This document shows positions 26,985 through 36,862 of a stretch of DNA of 64,000 nucleotides, piece by piece. Source of the DNA: Pseudomonas gingeri. GTDB taxonomy: Bacteria; Pseudomonadota; Gammaproteobacteria; Pseudomonadales; Pseudomonadaceae. Numbering within the stretch: position 1 is the stretch's first letter; every line of letters starts with the position of its first letter. The DNA is taken from contig NZ_JACAOS010000012.1 of the NCBI RefSeq assembly GCF_013386165.1, forward strand, positions 186,001 through 250,000, written 5' to 3'. Made by a program: the position numbers and the translations under genes. The notes under the pieces were generated by a model. The model searched no databases and had not been told where the DNA came from. It saw only the letters and a list, made by a program, of their open reading frames with translations.

Positions 26985-28193
26985 ATGAACCTGATACCCC
27001 AGATCGAAGCAGATAGCGCCGGCATCTGCCGCATACGCCACGATATCCATGCGCACCCCGAACTCGGGTATGAAGTGCATCGAACCGCGAAACTGGTCGC
27101 GTTAACTCTCGAGAAATGGAACATCGAAGTCACCCGCAATGTTGGGGGAACCGGTGTAGTTGGTACCCTGCGGGGCTCGCTAGAAGGCGCTTCGCGTGCC
27201 CGGTCCATTGGCTTGCGCGCCGACATGGACGCGCTGCCGATCCAGGAAATCAATACCATTGCCCACGCCTCCCGCAACGCCGGTGTTATGCATGCGTGCG
27301 GCCATGACGGTCATACCGCGATGTTGCTCGGTGCGGCGCAATACCTCGCGGCGAATCGGCAATTTCATGGCACGGTGCAGTTCATTTTCCAGCCCGCCGA
27401 AGAGGGTGGCGCAGGCGCCAAAGCTATGCTCGACGAAGGGCTGCTCGAACGCTTTCCGATCGATGCGGTGTTTGGCGTTCATAACTGGCCCGGAATGCCA
27501 GCCAACACTATGGCTACCCGCGGCGGGGCTTTGATGGCTTCAAGCAACCGGTTCCGTATCGATATCGATGGAGTCGGCGCTCACGCTGCCATGCCGCATA
27601 AGGGGCATGACCCGTTGCTGGCCGGCGCGCAGATCGTAACCGCGCTACAAGCGATCCTGACCAGAAGTAAGCGGCCAATTGATCCTGCTGTTCTTTCCGT
27701 TACCCAGTTCCACGCTGGAAGCTCGGATAATGTGATTGACCAAGGCGTTTGGCTGAGCGGTACGGTGCGCACATTTGATGATCAAGTAACCGACTTGATT
27801 GAACGGCGCATGCAAGAAATAGCCACCGGCCTGGCGACGGCTTTTGGCTGTACTGCTCGGCTTAGCTTCATCCGCGTTTATCCACCAACGATCAACGACG
27901 CCAGCCAGTCTGCATTCGCTGCCAATGTAGCGCGGGAGGTGCTCGGCGCGGATAAGGTCATAGGGGAAATCGAGCCGGTCATGCCTTCGGAAGACTTCTC
28001 TTTTCTGCTACAGAAGGTGCCGGGTTGCTATGCCTTTCTGGGCAACGGAAGCGGCGAGCATCGTGGCCAAGAGCACGGCAACGGGCCTTGCGAACTGCAC
28101 AACGCCAGTTTCGATTTCAATGACGAATTGCTCCCGGTAGGTGCCACCTACTTCGTACGTCTCGTGCAGGCTTTTCTGGACCAACCAGGTTAG
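26985..28193 (+). CDS. M20 family aminoacylase/amidohydrolase
   Basis: 402 residues of the M20D metallopeptidase group (hippurate hydrolase, N-acyl amino acid or IAA-amino acid hydrolases). Metal ligand regions: DMDALP, MHACGHDGHTAML, FQPAEEGGAGA and the C-terminal MPSEDFSFLL. The lid domain lies between (MASSNRFRIDIDGVGAHAAMPHKG). Such enzymes cleave amide bonds of N-acyl amino acids. It is convergent with the LysR gene at 28190 and precedes an MFS transporter, suggesting uptake or export of an amide substrate. Confidence 0.9.
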   Translation: MNLIPQIEADSAGICRIRHDIHAHPELGYEVHRTAKLVALTLEKWNIEVTRNVGGTGVVGTLRGSLEGASRARSIGLRADMDALPIQEINTIAHASRNAGVMHACGHDGHTAMLLGAAQYLAANRQFHGTVQFIFQPAEEGGAGAKAMLDEGLLERFPIDAVFGVHNWPGMPANTMATRGGALMASSNRFRIDIDGVGAHAAMPHKGHDPLLAGAQIVTALQAILTRSKRPIDPAVLSVTQFHAGSSDNVIDQGVWLSGTVRTFDDQVTDLIERRMQEIATGLATAFGCTARLSFIRVYPPTINDASQSAFAANVAREVLGADKVIGEIEPVMPSEDFSFLLQKVPGCYAFLGNGSGEHRGQEHGNGPCELHNASFDFNDELLPVGATYFVRLVQAFLDQPG

Positions 28194-29083
28194 ATTGCGC
28201 CGGCAGCTATTTTGAAGTGTTCGACCAGGCGCATTAGCGCCGGGTCGTCCGAATCACTGCGCCAAACGAACTCGACGGGATAGAGTCCCGTAAGATCAGG
28301 GTGCGGCAACAGCACCACATCGTTGGGGCAATTGAACTGTGAAGAATCCGGCACAATTGAATAACCCATGCCAGCTGCCACCAGGCCCAACACCGTACTG
28401 ATATCCGCTCCCAGGTGAACCAGTTGCGGGGATAGGCCAGCGACATGGCAGCTGTGAATCAAAAAATCGTAATAGCTCGGCGCCTGATCCCGGGAGAACC
28501 AGACGCACTGCTGGTATTGAAGGTCGGCCAGGTGCGTAGGCGGACTCAAATGCAACTCGCTGCCACGAGGCACCGCCAGTACAAGTCGGCAATAGAACAT
28601 CGCCAGCCCGGAAAATGCCGGATCTTTCGGATCACGCCAAGCCAGAAAACCACCATCCTGTGTGCCTTCGGCTATCTTCACTTGTTGACGCGCCGAAAGA
28701 GCTGGCTCCAGCATGAGGGTTATATCGGGATGCTCTCGTTTGAACTCGCGCAATGGCTGAAGGGCTGATGGGTGCCAACTGTAATTGGGTGCGATACCGA
28801 TACGCAGTGCGCCAGACTGGCCATTGGCGATTCGGGTAATACGCTCACGTGCTCTTTGCAGGTCAGATAGGATGGCTTGAGCATCACGAATGAAGTGCTG
28901 GCCAGCCAGGGTCAGCTCTACGCCCTTGGAGCTTCGTCGGAATAGATCCACGCCCAACGTTTGTTCCAGATCGCGAATCTGTCGACTAAGCGCTGGCTGG
29001 ACGATATGCAAATGACGTGCGGCCTCAGCCACACTTCGATGCTCTGCAACGGCTACAAAATAGCGCAAATGACGTAGTTCCAT
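28190..29083 (-). CDS. LysR family transcriptional regulator
   Basis: 297 residues from ATG 29083 (MELRHLRYFVAVAEHRSVAEAA), the family-typical start. HTH ends with LFRRSSKGVELTLAG. Of the CatR/BenM-like branch by its N-terminus. It is divergent from the MFS transporter gene at 29364 and its end overlaps the M20 gene by four bases in convergent orientation; likely regulator of the transporter. Confidence 0.88.
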   Translation of the reverse strand: MELRHLRYFVAVAEHRSVAEAARHLHIVQPALSRQIRDLEQTLGVDLFRRSSKGVELTLAGQHFIRDAQAILSDLQRARERITRIANGQSGALRIGIAPNYSWHPSALQPLREFKREHPDITLMLEPALSARQQVKIAEGTQDGGFLAWRDPKDPAFSGLAMFYCRLVLAVPRGSELHLSPPTHLADLQYQQCVWFSRDQAPSYYDFLIHSCHVAGLSPQLVHLGADISTVLGLVAAGMGYSIVPDSSQFNCPNDVVLLPHPDLTGLYPVEFVWRSDSDDPALMRLVEHFKIAAGAI

Positions 29084-29363
29084 ATGGATCACCCTGGGAA
29101 AATTTAAATATGAAAAATTCGTGAAGGAAGCTACTCAGCCAACACGCCCGCATTTGGTGCTTGCTACGATTAAGTGCACCACTGAACATCGCGCAAGACT
29201 AATTAGTTTTGGTATGCCTGGCAAGTATAGGGTAGGGATGTCAATAGTATTTGCTCAGTAACAATTGCTTGCCTACATTCAGGATCAGAAAAACGGGTGA
29301 AATAATGGAATATTTTGTGCTGAATGATTTTTTAAAATGATTGGCACATTTCAAGGAGCGTTC

Positions 29364-30668
29364 ATGGATTCAGTAGCCGATACGCTCGAACAGCAGTCTG
29401 CACCAGACTATCTGCGCCGCGCCGCAACGGCGGCGACGGTGGGCAATGTGCTGGAGATTTATGACTTCATCGCCTTCGGAATTTTTGCAATTCCCATCTC
29501 AAAAGTGTTCTTTCCCGCTGTGTCCGAACTCAACGCCATACTGTTGACCATGGGCACCTTTGCAGCCGGCTTTCTCGCTAGACCGCTCGGAGCGTTGGTA
29601 CTGGGGCGGTATGCCGATAGGGTCGGACGTAAAAAGGCTTTGACCCTCACGCTCTTAATGATGGCTACCGGCACAGTCGTTCCAGCCATTTGTCCGGCGT
29701 ATGCAACGCTAGGCGTACTAGCCCCTATCATCATTCTTCTGGGACGCCTGCTCCAAGGGTTTTCAGCAGGAGGTGAAATAGGCGGCGTGGTGTGCATGCT
29801 GGTCGAAAACGCACCGCCACATCGACGCTTTTTCTATGCTTCGCTCCAGCAGGCAGCGCAAGGTGCAGGCGTGCTAACGGCAGGTTGCATGGGCTTGGCG
29901 CTCAATTCGGTTTTCAGTGAGCAGGAAATACTCGATGGCGCTTGGCGAATTGCCTTCGCTTTTGGCCTGCTGATCGGTCCGGTAGGCTGGTATATAAGGC
30001 GCTCAGTGCCTGAAACGATGCTGTTCAGCAAAACCTCCGCCGAGGAGCGAAACCTACCGTTGTTAGGGCAGTTCATCACCTATCGACGCTCGTTGGTCCT
30101 CGGCCTGTCGGTGATGGTGTTCTGGACCGTAGCGACTTATATTTCCAATTACTTCACAACCTATACTGTTCGGCAACTGCATCTGACCCCGGTTGACAGC
30201 TTCATTGGCCAGATCTGCTATAGCTTGGTCATGATTTGTGCCTGCCCGCTGGTGGGTCGTTTGGCTGACCGCGTGGGACCTTTCAGGCCTATGCTCTTTG
30301 GCGCAGGCTTGACTGTCATAGGTGCTTATCCCTTGTTCTACGTCCTCACCAAATACCCTAGCTTGCCAACACTGGTTGCTGCACAAATGGTCATTGCCTT
30401 GCTACTCGCATGCCACGCAGCGTGCGCCTCCACGGTCTTAAGCAACTTGTACCCCACAGCCTTTCGGGCAACGGGTGTAGGCTTCTCCTATGCGTTGGGA
30501 GTTTCTGTGTTCGGTGGATTCACGCCTCTTATCGTCACCGCTCTACTCGGCAAGACCGGCGACAATATGGTGGTGTCCTACTATCTAAGCGCCGCAGCAT
30601 TGATCACTTGCACGGGCCTCTTCTTATTACGTAAGACTGGCTTTGCTCATAACATCCCTCGGATCTGA
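29364..30668 (+). CDS. MHS-family MFS transporter (metabolite:proton symporter)
   Basis: 434 residues starting at ATG 29364, preceded by AGGAG. The N-terminus AATAATVGNVLEIYDFIAFG and the loop motif GRYADRVGRKKAL are typical of the ShiA/ProP/citrate branch. About twelve membrane segments. With the M20 amidohydrolase nearby, an amino-acid conjugate or carboxylate is a plausible substrate. Confidence 0.87.
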   Translation: MDSVADTLEQQSAPDYLRRAATAATVGNVLEIYDFIAFGIFAIPISKVFFPAVSELNAILLTMGTFAAGFLARPLGALVLGRYADRVGRKKALTLTLLMMATGTVVPAICPAYATLGVLAPIIILLGRLLQGFSAGGEIGGVVCMLVENAPPHRRFFYASLQQAAQGAGVLTAGCMGLALNSVFSEQEILDGAWRIAFAFGLLIGPVGWYIRRSVPETMLFSKTSAEERNLPLLGQFITYRRSLVLGLSVMVFWTVATYISNYFTTYTVRQLHLTPVDSFIGQICYSLVMICACPLVGRLADRVGPFRPMLFGAGLTVIGAYPLFYVLTKYPSLPTLVAAQMVIALLLACHAACASTVLSNLYPTAFRATGVGFSYALGVSVFGGFTPLIVTALLGKTGDNMVVSYYLSAAALITCTGLFLLRKTGFAHNIPRI

Positions 30669-31324
30669 AACTGTACGCTCATCCAGCGAGGCCTTATAAG
30701 GGGTCGCTGGTGTAGTCAGAATTAGTGAAACTACTATAAGGCGTGTTTCATGGAGTAACTTCTATGTGTTCTGTGAAGGCAGATAATTACGCAGATATTT
30801 TTTCTGATATTAATTCTTTGTTGGACTTTGCGCGCGCCATTTGGCTAGGCGAATGCATATTATATGCGTAAGAGGTGTTATCTCGATAAAGTAAAATCGA
30901 CGACGAATAGAAGAGTTAATCTTTGCGAAAATAATAAGCACCATGGGAGTAATGTTGAGCAAGAAGAGTTAAATGAATTGGTTGTGCTTGTGGAATCTTA
31001 AAAGCAGTTTAGTGCTCTTCTGGCTTATAGAGAGGTGGTACCTTTAGATATAATCTCTAGGGTTAGCCATTTTTACAGAGTTATTCGCATTGAAGAGATA
31101 CTGAAAAAATATCAGATTCCCGTGCGAGCCGTGAGCTCGGCGTGTTTTGCCATCTCGCTGCCTTGATCATGGGTCATGGTTTTCAGAAGCGCCGGAGCCA
31201 TTCTCGAGAGTTCCCTCGTCATGGCTTCAAGGGCGGCATCGGCCATCGCCAATACGATTCCAAATGTTATGTTTGGCTATCGAGTACGATGCTCATTGAT
31301 ATATATCATGTTGGAGCAAAATTT
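30669..31324. other. A/T-rich gap with possible gene relic
   Basis: No intact gene is visible. A hairpin pair CCAGCGA/TCGCTGG (about 30683-30711) follows the transporter and may act as a terminator. A frame from 30864 (MRKRCYLDKVKSTTNRRVNL) has a stop at 30999, then stays open to about 31167 (YREVVPLDIISRVSHFYRVI). It may be the worn remains of a small gene; no family is recognised. The promoter of the following operon should lie at the right end. Confidence 0.35.
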
Positions 31325-32845
31325 ATGAATACAATCTATGATGTAATTGTAGTTGGGTCAGGCAATGCTGGCATGAGCGCGGCGCTCGCGGCATTAGAAA
31401 TTACCGAGCGTGTTCTTGTGATCGAGAAAGCCAGCTTCGAGGATGCGTCCGGTAACACTGCCTATTCGGCTGGGTCGATGCGGTGCACGATAGATAACAC
31501 CGCTTCCATAAACCAGTTGATCGATGGATATGCCGATCCGAGACTTTCAGTTACGCGATTCCCGATTTACACACGCGATGATTTTCTTGCAGACTTAACT
31601 CAGTACAACAACGGTTCGCCACCGACTTCCAATCAGCTCAAGCTCGTCGACGCTTCGTACGAAGCGCTACTTTGGCTGCGTTCGAAGGGGGTTCTTTTTG
31701 AGCCAAATTACGATGCTCAAGCTACAAAAACTGAGGGCGGATATTCTTTTTGGGGAGGCTCTATCTTTCGCTGTGTTGGTGAAGGTTTGGGATTAGCTGA
31801 GTCTCAACGCCTCGCATTTTTGGAAAAGGGTGGGGCAGTGCGTTATTCATGTTCTGCACAGCATCTCGTTATCGTTGACGGTCGGATAACGGGAATTCGA
31901 GTCAAAAATAGTGATGAAAGCGAAAGCGTTTTGAAGGCACATTCGATAATTTTGGCTTCAGGTGGCTTTGGAGCTAACAAAGAAATGCTTTCTCAGTTTG
32001 TTGGAGCGGATGTCAGCAATGCTTTGGTACGCGGTACCAGGCACAACACTGGCGACGGACTAAGGATAGCATTTAAGGCTGGCGCTAATCCCTTCGGTAT
32101 TTATGAAGGATGCCATATAGTGCCAACAGGAATTACCGTAGAGAATGGGTCGTTCGAAGGTCTCTCTAAGAAACAACGCTTAAGAGCTAGAAAGGTTTGC
32201 TATCATTTAGGCGTGATGCTGAACAAAGAGGGGCGCCGGTTTGTCAACGAAGGTGCCGACTTTCGCAATAGCACGTATGCTCAATATGGTCGCGATATAA
32301 TGCTCCAGAGCGACAGTGTCGCTTACCAATTTTTTGATGCTAAGAGTATACCGCATCTATATGATGAATATAATTTATCCAAAATTGATTACTTCGAAAG
32401 TGAGTCCCTGGACGATCTAATAAGTCAAATTAATAATATTGATGCCGAAATTGCATTGAAAACTATTTCTGAATTTAATGCATCGGTCGATGACGCTGTG
32501 GTCTTCGATCCAAGCGTGAAAGACGGGAAAGGTGCGCGCGGGTTGACCCCGCCACGGACCAATTGGGCTCAATGTTTAGATACACCGCCATTCAGAGCGT
32601 ATCCTGTTACTGGAGGGATTACCTTCACATACGGCGGCATTGAGATCAACGCAGATGGTGCGGTTGTTAATCGAGACGGCGCTATAATTCCGAGACTTTT
32701 CGCCTGCGGTGAGATCGTCGGTGGCGTTTTTTTCAATGGATACCCAAGTGGAGCCGGCCTCACGTCAGGCACGGTTTTTGGACGCATTGCTGGTTACAGC
32801 GCGGCCAATAGTTCGAGACAAGCGCATGAAATGATGAGTTTTTGA
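31325..32845 (+). CDS. FAD-dependent dehydrogenase (TcuA/fumarate-reductase-flavoprotein fold)
   Basis: 506 residues from ATG 31325, preceded by GGAG at 8 bases. Dinucleotide fold at the N-terminus (VVGSGNAGMSAALAA), FAD-binding_2 motifs ILASGGFGANKEM and GDGLRIAFKAGA, and the C-terminal FACGEIVGGVFFNGYPSGAG typical of tricarballylate dehydrogenase and other flavoproteins that form or reduce a C=C bond next to a carboxylate. There is no heme domain or signal peptide, so it is cytoplasmic. First gene of a four-gene A/T-richer operon; a desaturase role on a carboxylic or amino acid intermediate is inferred. Confidence 0.85.
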   Translation: MNTIYDVIVVGSGNAGMSAALAALEITERVLVIEKASFEDASGNTAYSAGSMRCTIDNTASINQLIDGYADPRLSVTRFPIYTRDDFLADLTQYNNGSPPTSNQLKLVDASYEALLWLRSKGVLFEPNYDAQATKTEGGYSFWGGSIFRCVGEGLGLAESQRLAFLEKGGAVRYSCSAQHLVIVDGRITGIRVKNSDESESVLKAHSIILASGGFGANKEMLSQFVGADVSNALVRGTRHNTGDGLRIAFKAGANPFGIYEGCHIVPTGITVENGSFEGLSKKQRLRARKVCYHLGVMLNKEGRRFVNEGADFRNSTYAQYGRDIMLQSDSVAYQFFDAKSIPHLYDEYNLSKIDYFESESLDDLISQINNIDAEIALKTISEFNASVDDAVVFDPSVKDGKGARGLTPPRTNWAQCLDTPPFRAYPVTGGITFTYGGIEINADGAVVNRDGAIIPRLFACGEIVGGVFFNGYPSGAGLTSGTVFGRIAGYSAANSSRQAHEMMSF

Positions 32846-32910
32846 CCAAACTATTTGGTCAATTGACCGAGCATTGAATGCAGATATTTTACTAATTAGC
32901 TGGAGTTTAT

Positions 32911-34707
32911 ATGTGTAGGATTTTCGGTTATTTGACAAGTTCCAACAATTCCCTTCAATACCGAATGCAAAGTGTTTCAGAGGCTCAAAAGCACGGGGGC
33001 CCAGATGCGCAATCGTATGTGTCTTTTCCAAATTGCGGCATTGGAGCCAACCGCCTAGCGATTACTGACCCTAGCGGCGGTCGTCAGCCCTATGCGAGCA
33101 TTCAAAACATTTATGTCTGTTTAAATGGCGAAATATATAACCATGATGATCTTCGGCGGGAACTCGAGCATAAAGGTTATCGCTTTGGCGATCAATGCGA
33201 TGGATCAATTCTACCGGCTATGTACGTCGAATATGGCCCTTCATTCGTTGAATATCTCGATGGCATGTTCTCGATTGCTGTTCTCGATAAAAGGAGTGAT
33301 AAGCCGCTTCTCATATTAGCTACTGACTGTGTTGGAATGAAACCAGTCTACTACGGTCGCTCGCCGGGTGGTGACAGTGTCGTATTCTCAACTGAGTTGC
33401 TCGCCCTCCTGCGTTTCGGCTTAAATCCAACTCGCATTCGTCACGATTTGGTGAACCAATACATGACTGTTCGAGCGATTAGCGATGGACAGACTTTCAT
33501 CGAAAACGTTTCAAGCATCCCTCCTTCTACTATAGTTTCGCAGAGACAAGGTGAGCCTCTTCGCACAATGCGTTATCAATCTCGCATAGTCTATGGAGAA
33601 AGCATTCCGAAGTCACTACCTGAGGCAGGCCAGGCGCTCAAAGAACTTCTTGCTTGGGAAGTCAATCGTCTCAAAATCGCCGATGCCAATGTATGCTCAG
33701 TGAATAGCGGCGGGTTAGACTCAAGTTTAATAACAATCCTTGCGAATCACAGATCCCCGCAGCCCCTTCCATCGTTTCATGTTTCTTGTAAAGGAAACTG
33801 GCCGTTCGATGAGCGCAGTTATGCAAGGGACGTGGCTCGAATTAGTGGCGGACACCATTACGACGCCGTACTTGATCCTGATCGTATACCAGACCTTTTG
33901 CCTAAAATGGTTTACCATCTTGGGCAACCAAATGCCGCTCCGCACGCACTGAGTGCATTTTGCCTGTTTCAAGAAGTTGGCAATCGTGGTTATCGCGTAG
34001 CGCTAACTGGTGAAGGCGCCGACGAACTCTTTTGCGGTTACACGAGGATGGTTAAATCCATATCCCACGAGGGTAGTGATTGGCCCACTGCATATCTCGA
34101 CGGCATGGCTCCCTGCTCGCGGGAGACGCGAGCGTCTCTTTTTAAGGCTGACTTCCTCAGATCACTATCAGATCACAACGAAAAGATTGATCGGGAGTTC
34201 ACCGACGAGTTATTGTCCTTCACAGGGACGCGGGAGAAGGCTGTTAAAACTTTTGAGCAAAACCGCAACCTTTGCCATTATGTTCTGCATCGCGCGGAGC
34301 CGTTGGCTATGGCGTCAGGTGTGGAAGTAAGAATTCCATTCTGCCAGCCTCGCGTAGTCGACTTTGCGCGAAGGCTTGAAGATAATATCAACTTACGAAA
34401 CGCCGCGAGAGGAAAGGCTGTTGTATACGAGGCTGCTAAGGGCGTTCTCCCGATCTCGGTAATGGATCGTCCAAAACAGCCTTTCACGCTCCCTATTACA
34501 AGTCTCATGCACAAAGGAAGCCGCCTCTATGATTTCGTAAATGAAGCAGTGAAAACTAAGCGCATGCGTGAGGATACACCGTTCGATACCGAGCGTTTGT
34601 CTAGCCTTTTAACCGAACAGGGAAGCAATCCTAGCAGAAACGCATCCTTCGCGCTTTGGGCGGCGACAGTATATTCGGTTTGGATTGATCAGGTCAGCGC
34701 CATTTGA
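32911..34707 (+). CDS. Asparagine-synthetase-like glutamine amidotransferase
   Basis: 598 residues with a complete class II amidotransferase domain (Cys2 nucleophile after Met1; GEIYN near residues 73-77) and a synthetase domain with the ATP-pyrophosphatase loop SGGLDSS near residue 266 and GEGADELF near 367. It should adenylate a carboxylate and amidate it with ammonia from glutamine. The motif usually written RGPD is HGGPDAQ here, an odd change in the glutaminase domain. GGAG precedes the ATG. Asn synthetase paralogs in small operons often serve natural-product pathways; the context (flavin enzyme, second ligase, exporter) supports that over plain asparagine synthesis. Confidence 0.85.
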   Translation: MCRIFGYLTSSNNSLQYRMQSVSEAQKHGGPDAQSYVSFPNCGIGANRLAITDPSGGRQPYASIQNIYVCLNGEIYNHDDLRRELEHKGYRFGDQCDGSILPAMYVEYGPSFVEYLDGMFSIAVLDKRSDKPLLILATDCVGMKPVYYGRSPGGDSVVFSTELLALLRFGLNPTRIRHDLVNQYMTVRAISDGQTFIENVSSIPPSTIVSQRQGEPLRTMRYQSRIVYGESIPKSLPEAGQALKELLAWEVNRLKIADANVCSVNSGGLDSSLITILANHRSPQPLPSFHVSCKGNWPFDERSYARDVARISGGHHYDAVLDPDRIPDLLPKMVYHLGQPNAAPHALSAFCLFQEVGNRGYRVALTGEGADELFCGYTRMVKSISHEGSDWPTAYLDGMAPCSRETRASLFKADFLRSLSDHNEKIDREFTDELLSFTGTREKAVKTFEQNRNLCHYVLHRAEPLAMASGVEVRIPFCQPRVVDFARRLEDNINLRNAARGKAVVYEAAKGVLPISVMDRPKQPFTLPITSLMHKGSRLYDFVNEAVKTKRMREDTPFDTERLSSLLTEQGSNPSRNASFALWAATVYSVWIDQVSAI

Positions 34708-34760
34708 CGTATGTCATTTTCACTTAATTAAATTTTCCTTATTTGCTCGAGGTTCAACAA

Positions 34761-35864
34761 ATGTCGACATTTTATGAGCTAAACTCCGACAAGTTTAAAT
34801 TCGGATGGGAAGCGGAGGTCATGGTTACCGATCATGATTATAATCCGCTATTCGGGGATAAGATGCCGTTTGAAATTCTCCGAGACAGTGTTAACTCAAT
34901 TACAAATGAGAGCGCTGATTACCTAGTGGAAAAATACACTGGATCCGGGCAGGGCCCCTATTACTTAGAAGGATACGATACAGAGACAAGTGGCAAGGTT
35001 GCGTCTCGTGTTGACGTCAAAGGGGTCGAAATTAGGACTCCGATTGATTTCTCGATTGAGCAATCCGTTCAATCCTTCGAGAGGCTCTATAACAGCTTGC
35101 AGGCAAAAGTTTCTAAAGCCGGACTTAGACTTTGCTGCCACGGAAATCACCCTTTTCAACCCGCTTACGTGGGTGAAAAAGGCGAGCGGGATCTAATCGG
35201 GTGGTCATCGGCTGAAGTGGCTATGACCACTCAGGGGCTAGCCATAAATATTAGCATGCCAGACGATCGCGAAAACGCGCTGGATAGGCTTGCTTTGGAT
35301 CTGCGTTTCTCATACGCAGCACCGGTTATGGTTATCCTCGCGGCGAATACTCCATTTCGGTTGGGCGAACTGTGGACGCCTATGGGTGTGCAGGCTCACT
35401 CAGAGCGATCTTACCGTAGGACTTTCACACGCAATACAATCTACTACCGTGACGACCAACATCACAGAAAAGAAATAACCCTATTTGACGCTACCAATGA
35501 TCTAAGGATGCACGCGGCCTACGCCGCGCTTAGTCTTGGAATTATTTTGTCGGATGCGGAATTCCCGATCCTACCAGACAGGTTTTCGAAGGAGAACATC
35601 CGAAGAGTAGCGCAGTTCGGTTACGACGCTGTATTAGTTGACAGAAATTTCGGAGAATTCAATCCCGCGGATGCTGTTTCGATGGTTCTTGGGGCAGCTG
35701 CCGCAGCGCTTACGCGGAACGGCTTCAACGCGGATTTACTTAATCCACTTTGGGCTCTTCGCGACCAACGGATTACGCAAGCACAGAGAACTGTCGAGCG
35801 TTATTTGCACCTTGGCTCTATACAGAATGTTCTGCGGGAAAACTCAGAACTGGTTGGCAAATAA
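34761..35864 (+). CDS. Divergent GCS2 (glutamate-cysteine ligase-like) carboxylate-amine ligase
   Basis: 367 residues from ATG 34761 (CGAGG at 8 bases). The pattern fits the GCS2/YbdK/EgtA superfamily: FGWEAEVMV at the start, GVEIRTPID, then AGLRLCCHGNHPFQP and SPFxxG-like NTPFRLGELW. The usual GQHVHV strand reads GLAINI instead, and the EVRxxD part is altered (KEITLFDA), so substrate and possibly mechanism differ from gamma-glutamylcysteine synthesis. It probably forms an amide with glutamate or a similar amino acid using ATP. Third gene of the operon, close to the exporter. Confidence 0.65.
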   Translation: MSTFYELNSDKFKFGWEAEVMVTDHDYNPLFGDKMPFEILRDSVNSITNESADYLVEKYTGSGQGPYYLEGYDTETSGKVASRVDVKGVEIRTPIDFSIEQSVQSFERLYNSLQAKVSKAGLRLCCHGNHPFQPAYVGEKGERDLIGWSSAEVAMTTQGLAINISMPDDRENALDRLALDLRFSYAAPVMVILAANTPFRLGELWTPMGVQAHSERSYRRTFTRNTIYYRDDQHHRKEITLFDATNDLRMHAAYAALSLGIILSDAEFPILPDRFSKENIRRVAQFGYDAVLVDRNFGEFNPADAVSMVLGAAAAALTRNGFNADLLNPLWALRDQRITQAQRTVERYLHLGSIQNVLRENSELVGK

Positions 35865-35932
35865 TTAATTTCATATGTCCCGGACGATTACCATACTATG
35901 TGCCTTCAATCAGGGAGGCACATACACAGCCA

Positions 35933-36862
35933 ATGAAAAGAAGGATGCCGATGAACAGTTCGTGGGGGCCGACCCTAATAATATTGTCTGGAATTCTTTG
36001 GGGATTTTCAGCGTTTACGAAAAAATATCTTCTGCTGTATGTCGATCCACTGTTTCTTAACGTGATTAACTCGGCCTTTGTATGTATAAGCCTAGTTTCT
36101 GTTTGGTTCAGGCCATCTGAATTGTGGAACAGCTTTCGTGAAGCCCCATATCTTCTCATAGCTATGGCCTTTTTCGGAAACTCAATTGGGACGAGCATGC
36201 TCTATATTGCGATAGACCACCTGAGCCTCTCGGTTGCGAGCGTCGTCGGAAAGTTGCAGCCCGTATTTGTCATTATATGTGCTTATGTTTTCCTTAAAGA
36301 ACGCCTTACGCGGACGGAGATACTCTTATCAGTTGTAAGCATTTTGGGTGCGTTCTTGGTGGCGGTGCCAGAGCCGATGAAAATCTTTGAGACTGCGCAC
36401 ATGACTATCATTGGTCTGCTGGCAGCGTTAGCTAGTGCGCTTGGGTGGGCTTTTAGTGGCGTTATCGGGAGGCGTCTAACTATCATGGATGCCTCGCCTT
36501 CGGCTGCTCAAATGACCTTCTTCAGGTATTTTATAGGCTCGTCGTTGCTAATACCACTAGTTGATTTCTCGAGTTATAGTTCAACTGTCGCGCAGTGGCC
36601 CTATCGGACACCTTTCCTCCCTACAGTATTCATCCTAACGTTTGTCACAGTCACCGTTCCCACATGGGCTTTTTATAAAGGCCTGAAACACGTATCGGCA
36701 AGCTATGCATCTGTGTTAGAGCTGTCCTCCCCAATCACGGCAGTTTTGCTTGGCATGATTTTTTTGAGTGAACGCTTGAACGAGTCGCAGCTTATTGGTG
36801 TTGCTTTGGTTGTATTACCCATTCTGGCGTTAGAAAATCTGCGTATGAGGCATTCCACGTAG
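35933..36862 (+). CDS. EamA/DMT family exporter
   Basis: About 309 residues with ten predicted membrane segments and two EamA repeats (first: LSGILWGFSAFTKKYLL; second from ALASALGWAFSGVIGRR). In-frame ATGs at 35933, 35945 and 35951 are all possible; the last has the best ribosome site (AGAAGG). EamA proteins export amino acids and small metabolites, so this is the likely exporter of the operon product. Confidence 0.85.
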   Translation: MKRRMPMNSSWGPTLIILSGILWGFSAFTKKYLLLYVDPLFLNVINSAFVCISLVSVWFRPSELWNSFREAPYLLIAMAFFGNSIGTSMLYIAIDHLSLSVASVVGKLQPVFVIICAYVFLKERLTRTEILLSVVSILGAFLVAVPEPMKIFETAHMTIIGLLAALASALGWAFSGVIGRRLTIMDASPSAAQMTFFRYFIGSSLLIPLVDFSSYSSTVAQWPYRTPFLPTVFILTFVTVTVPTWAFYKGLKHVSASYASVLELSSPITAVLLGMIFLSERLNESQLIGVALVVLPILALENLRMRHST

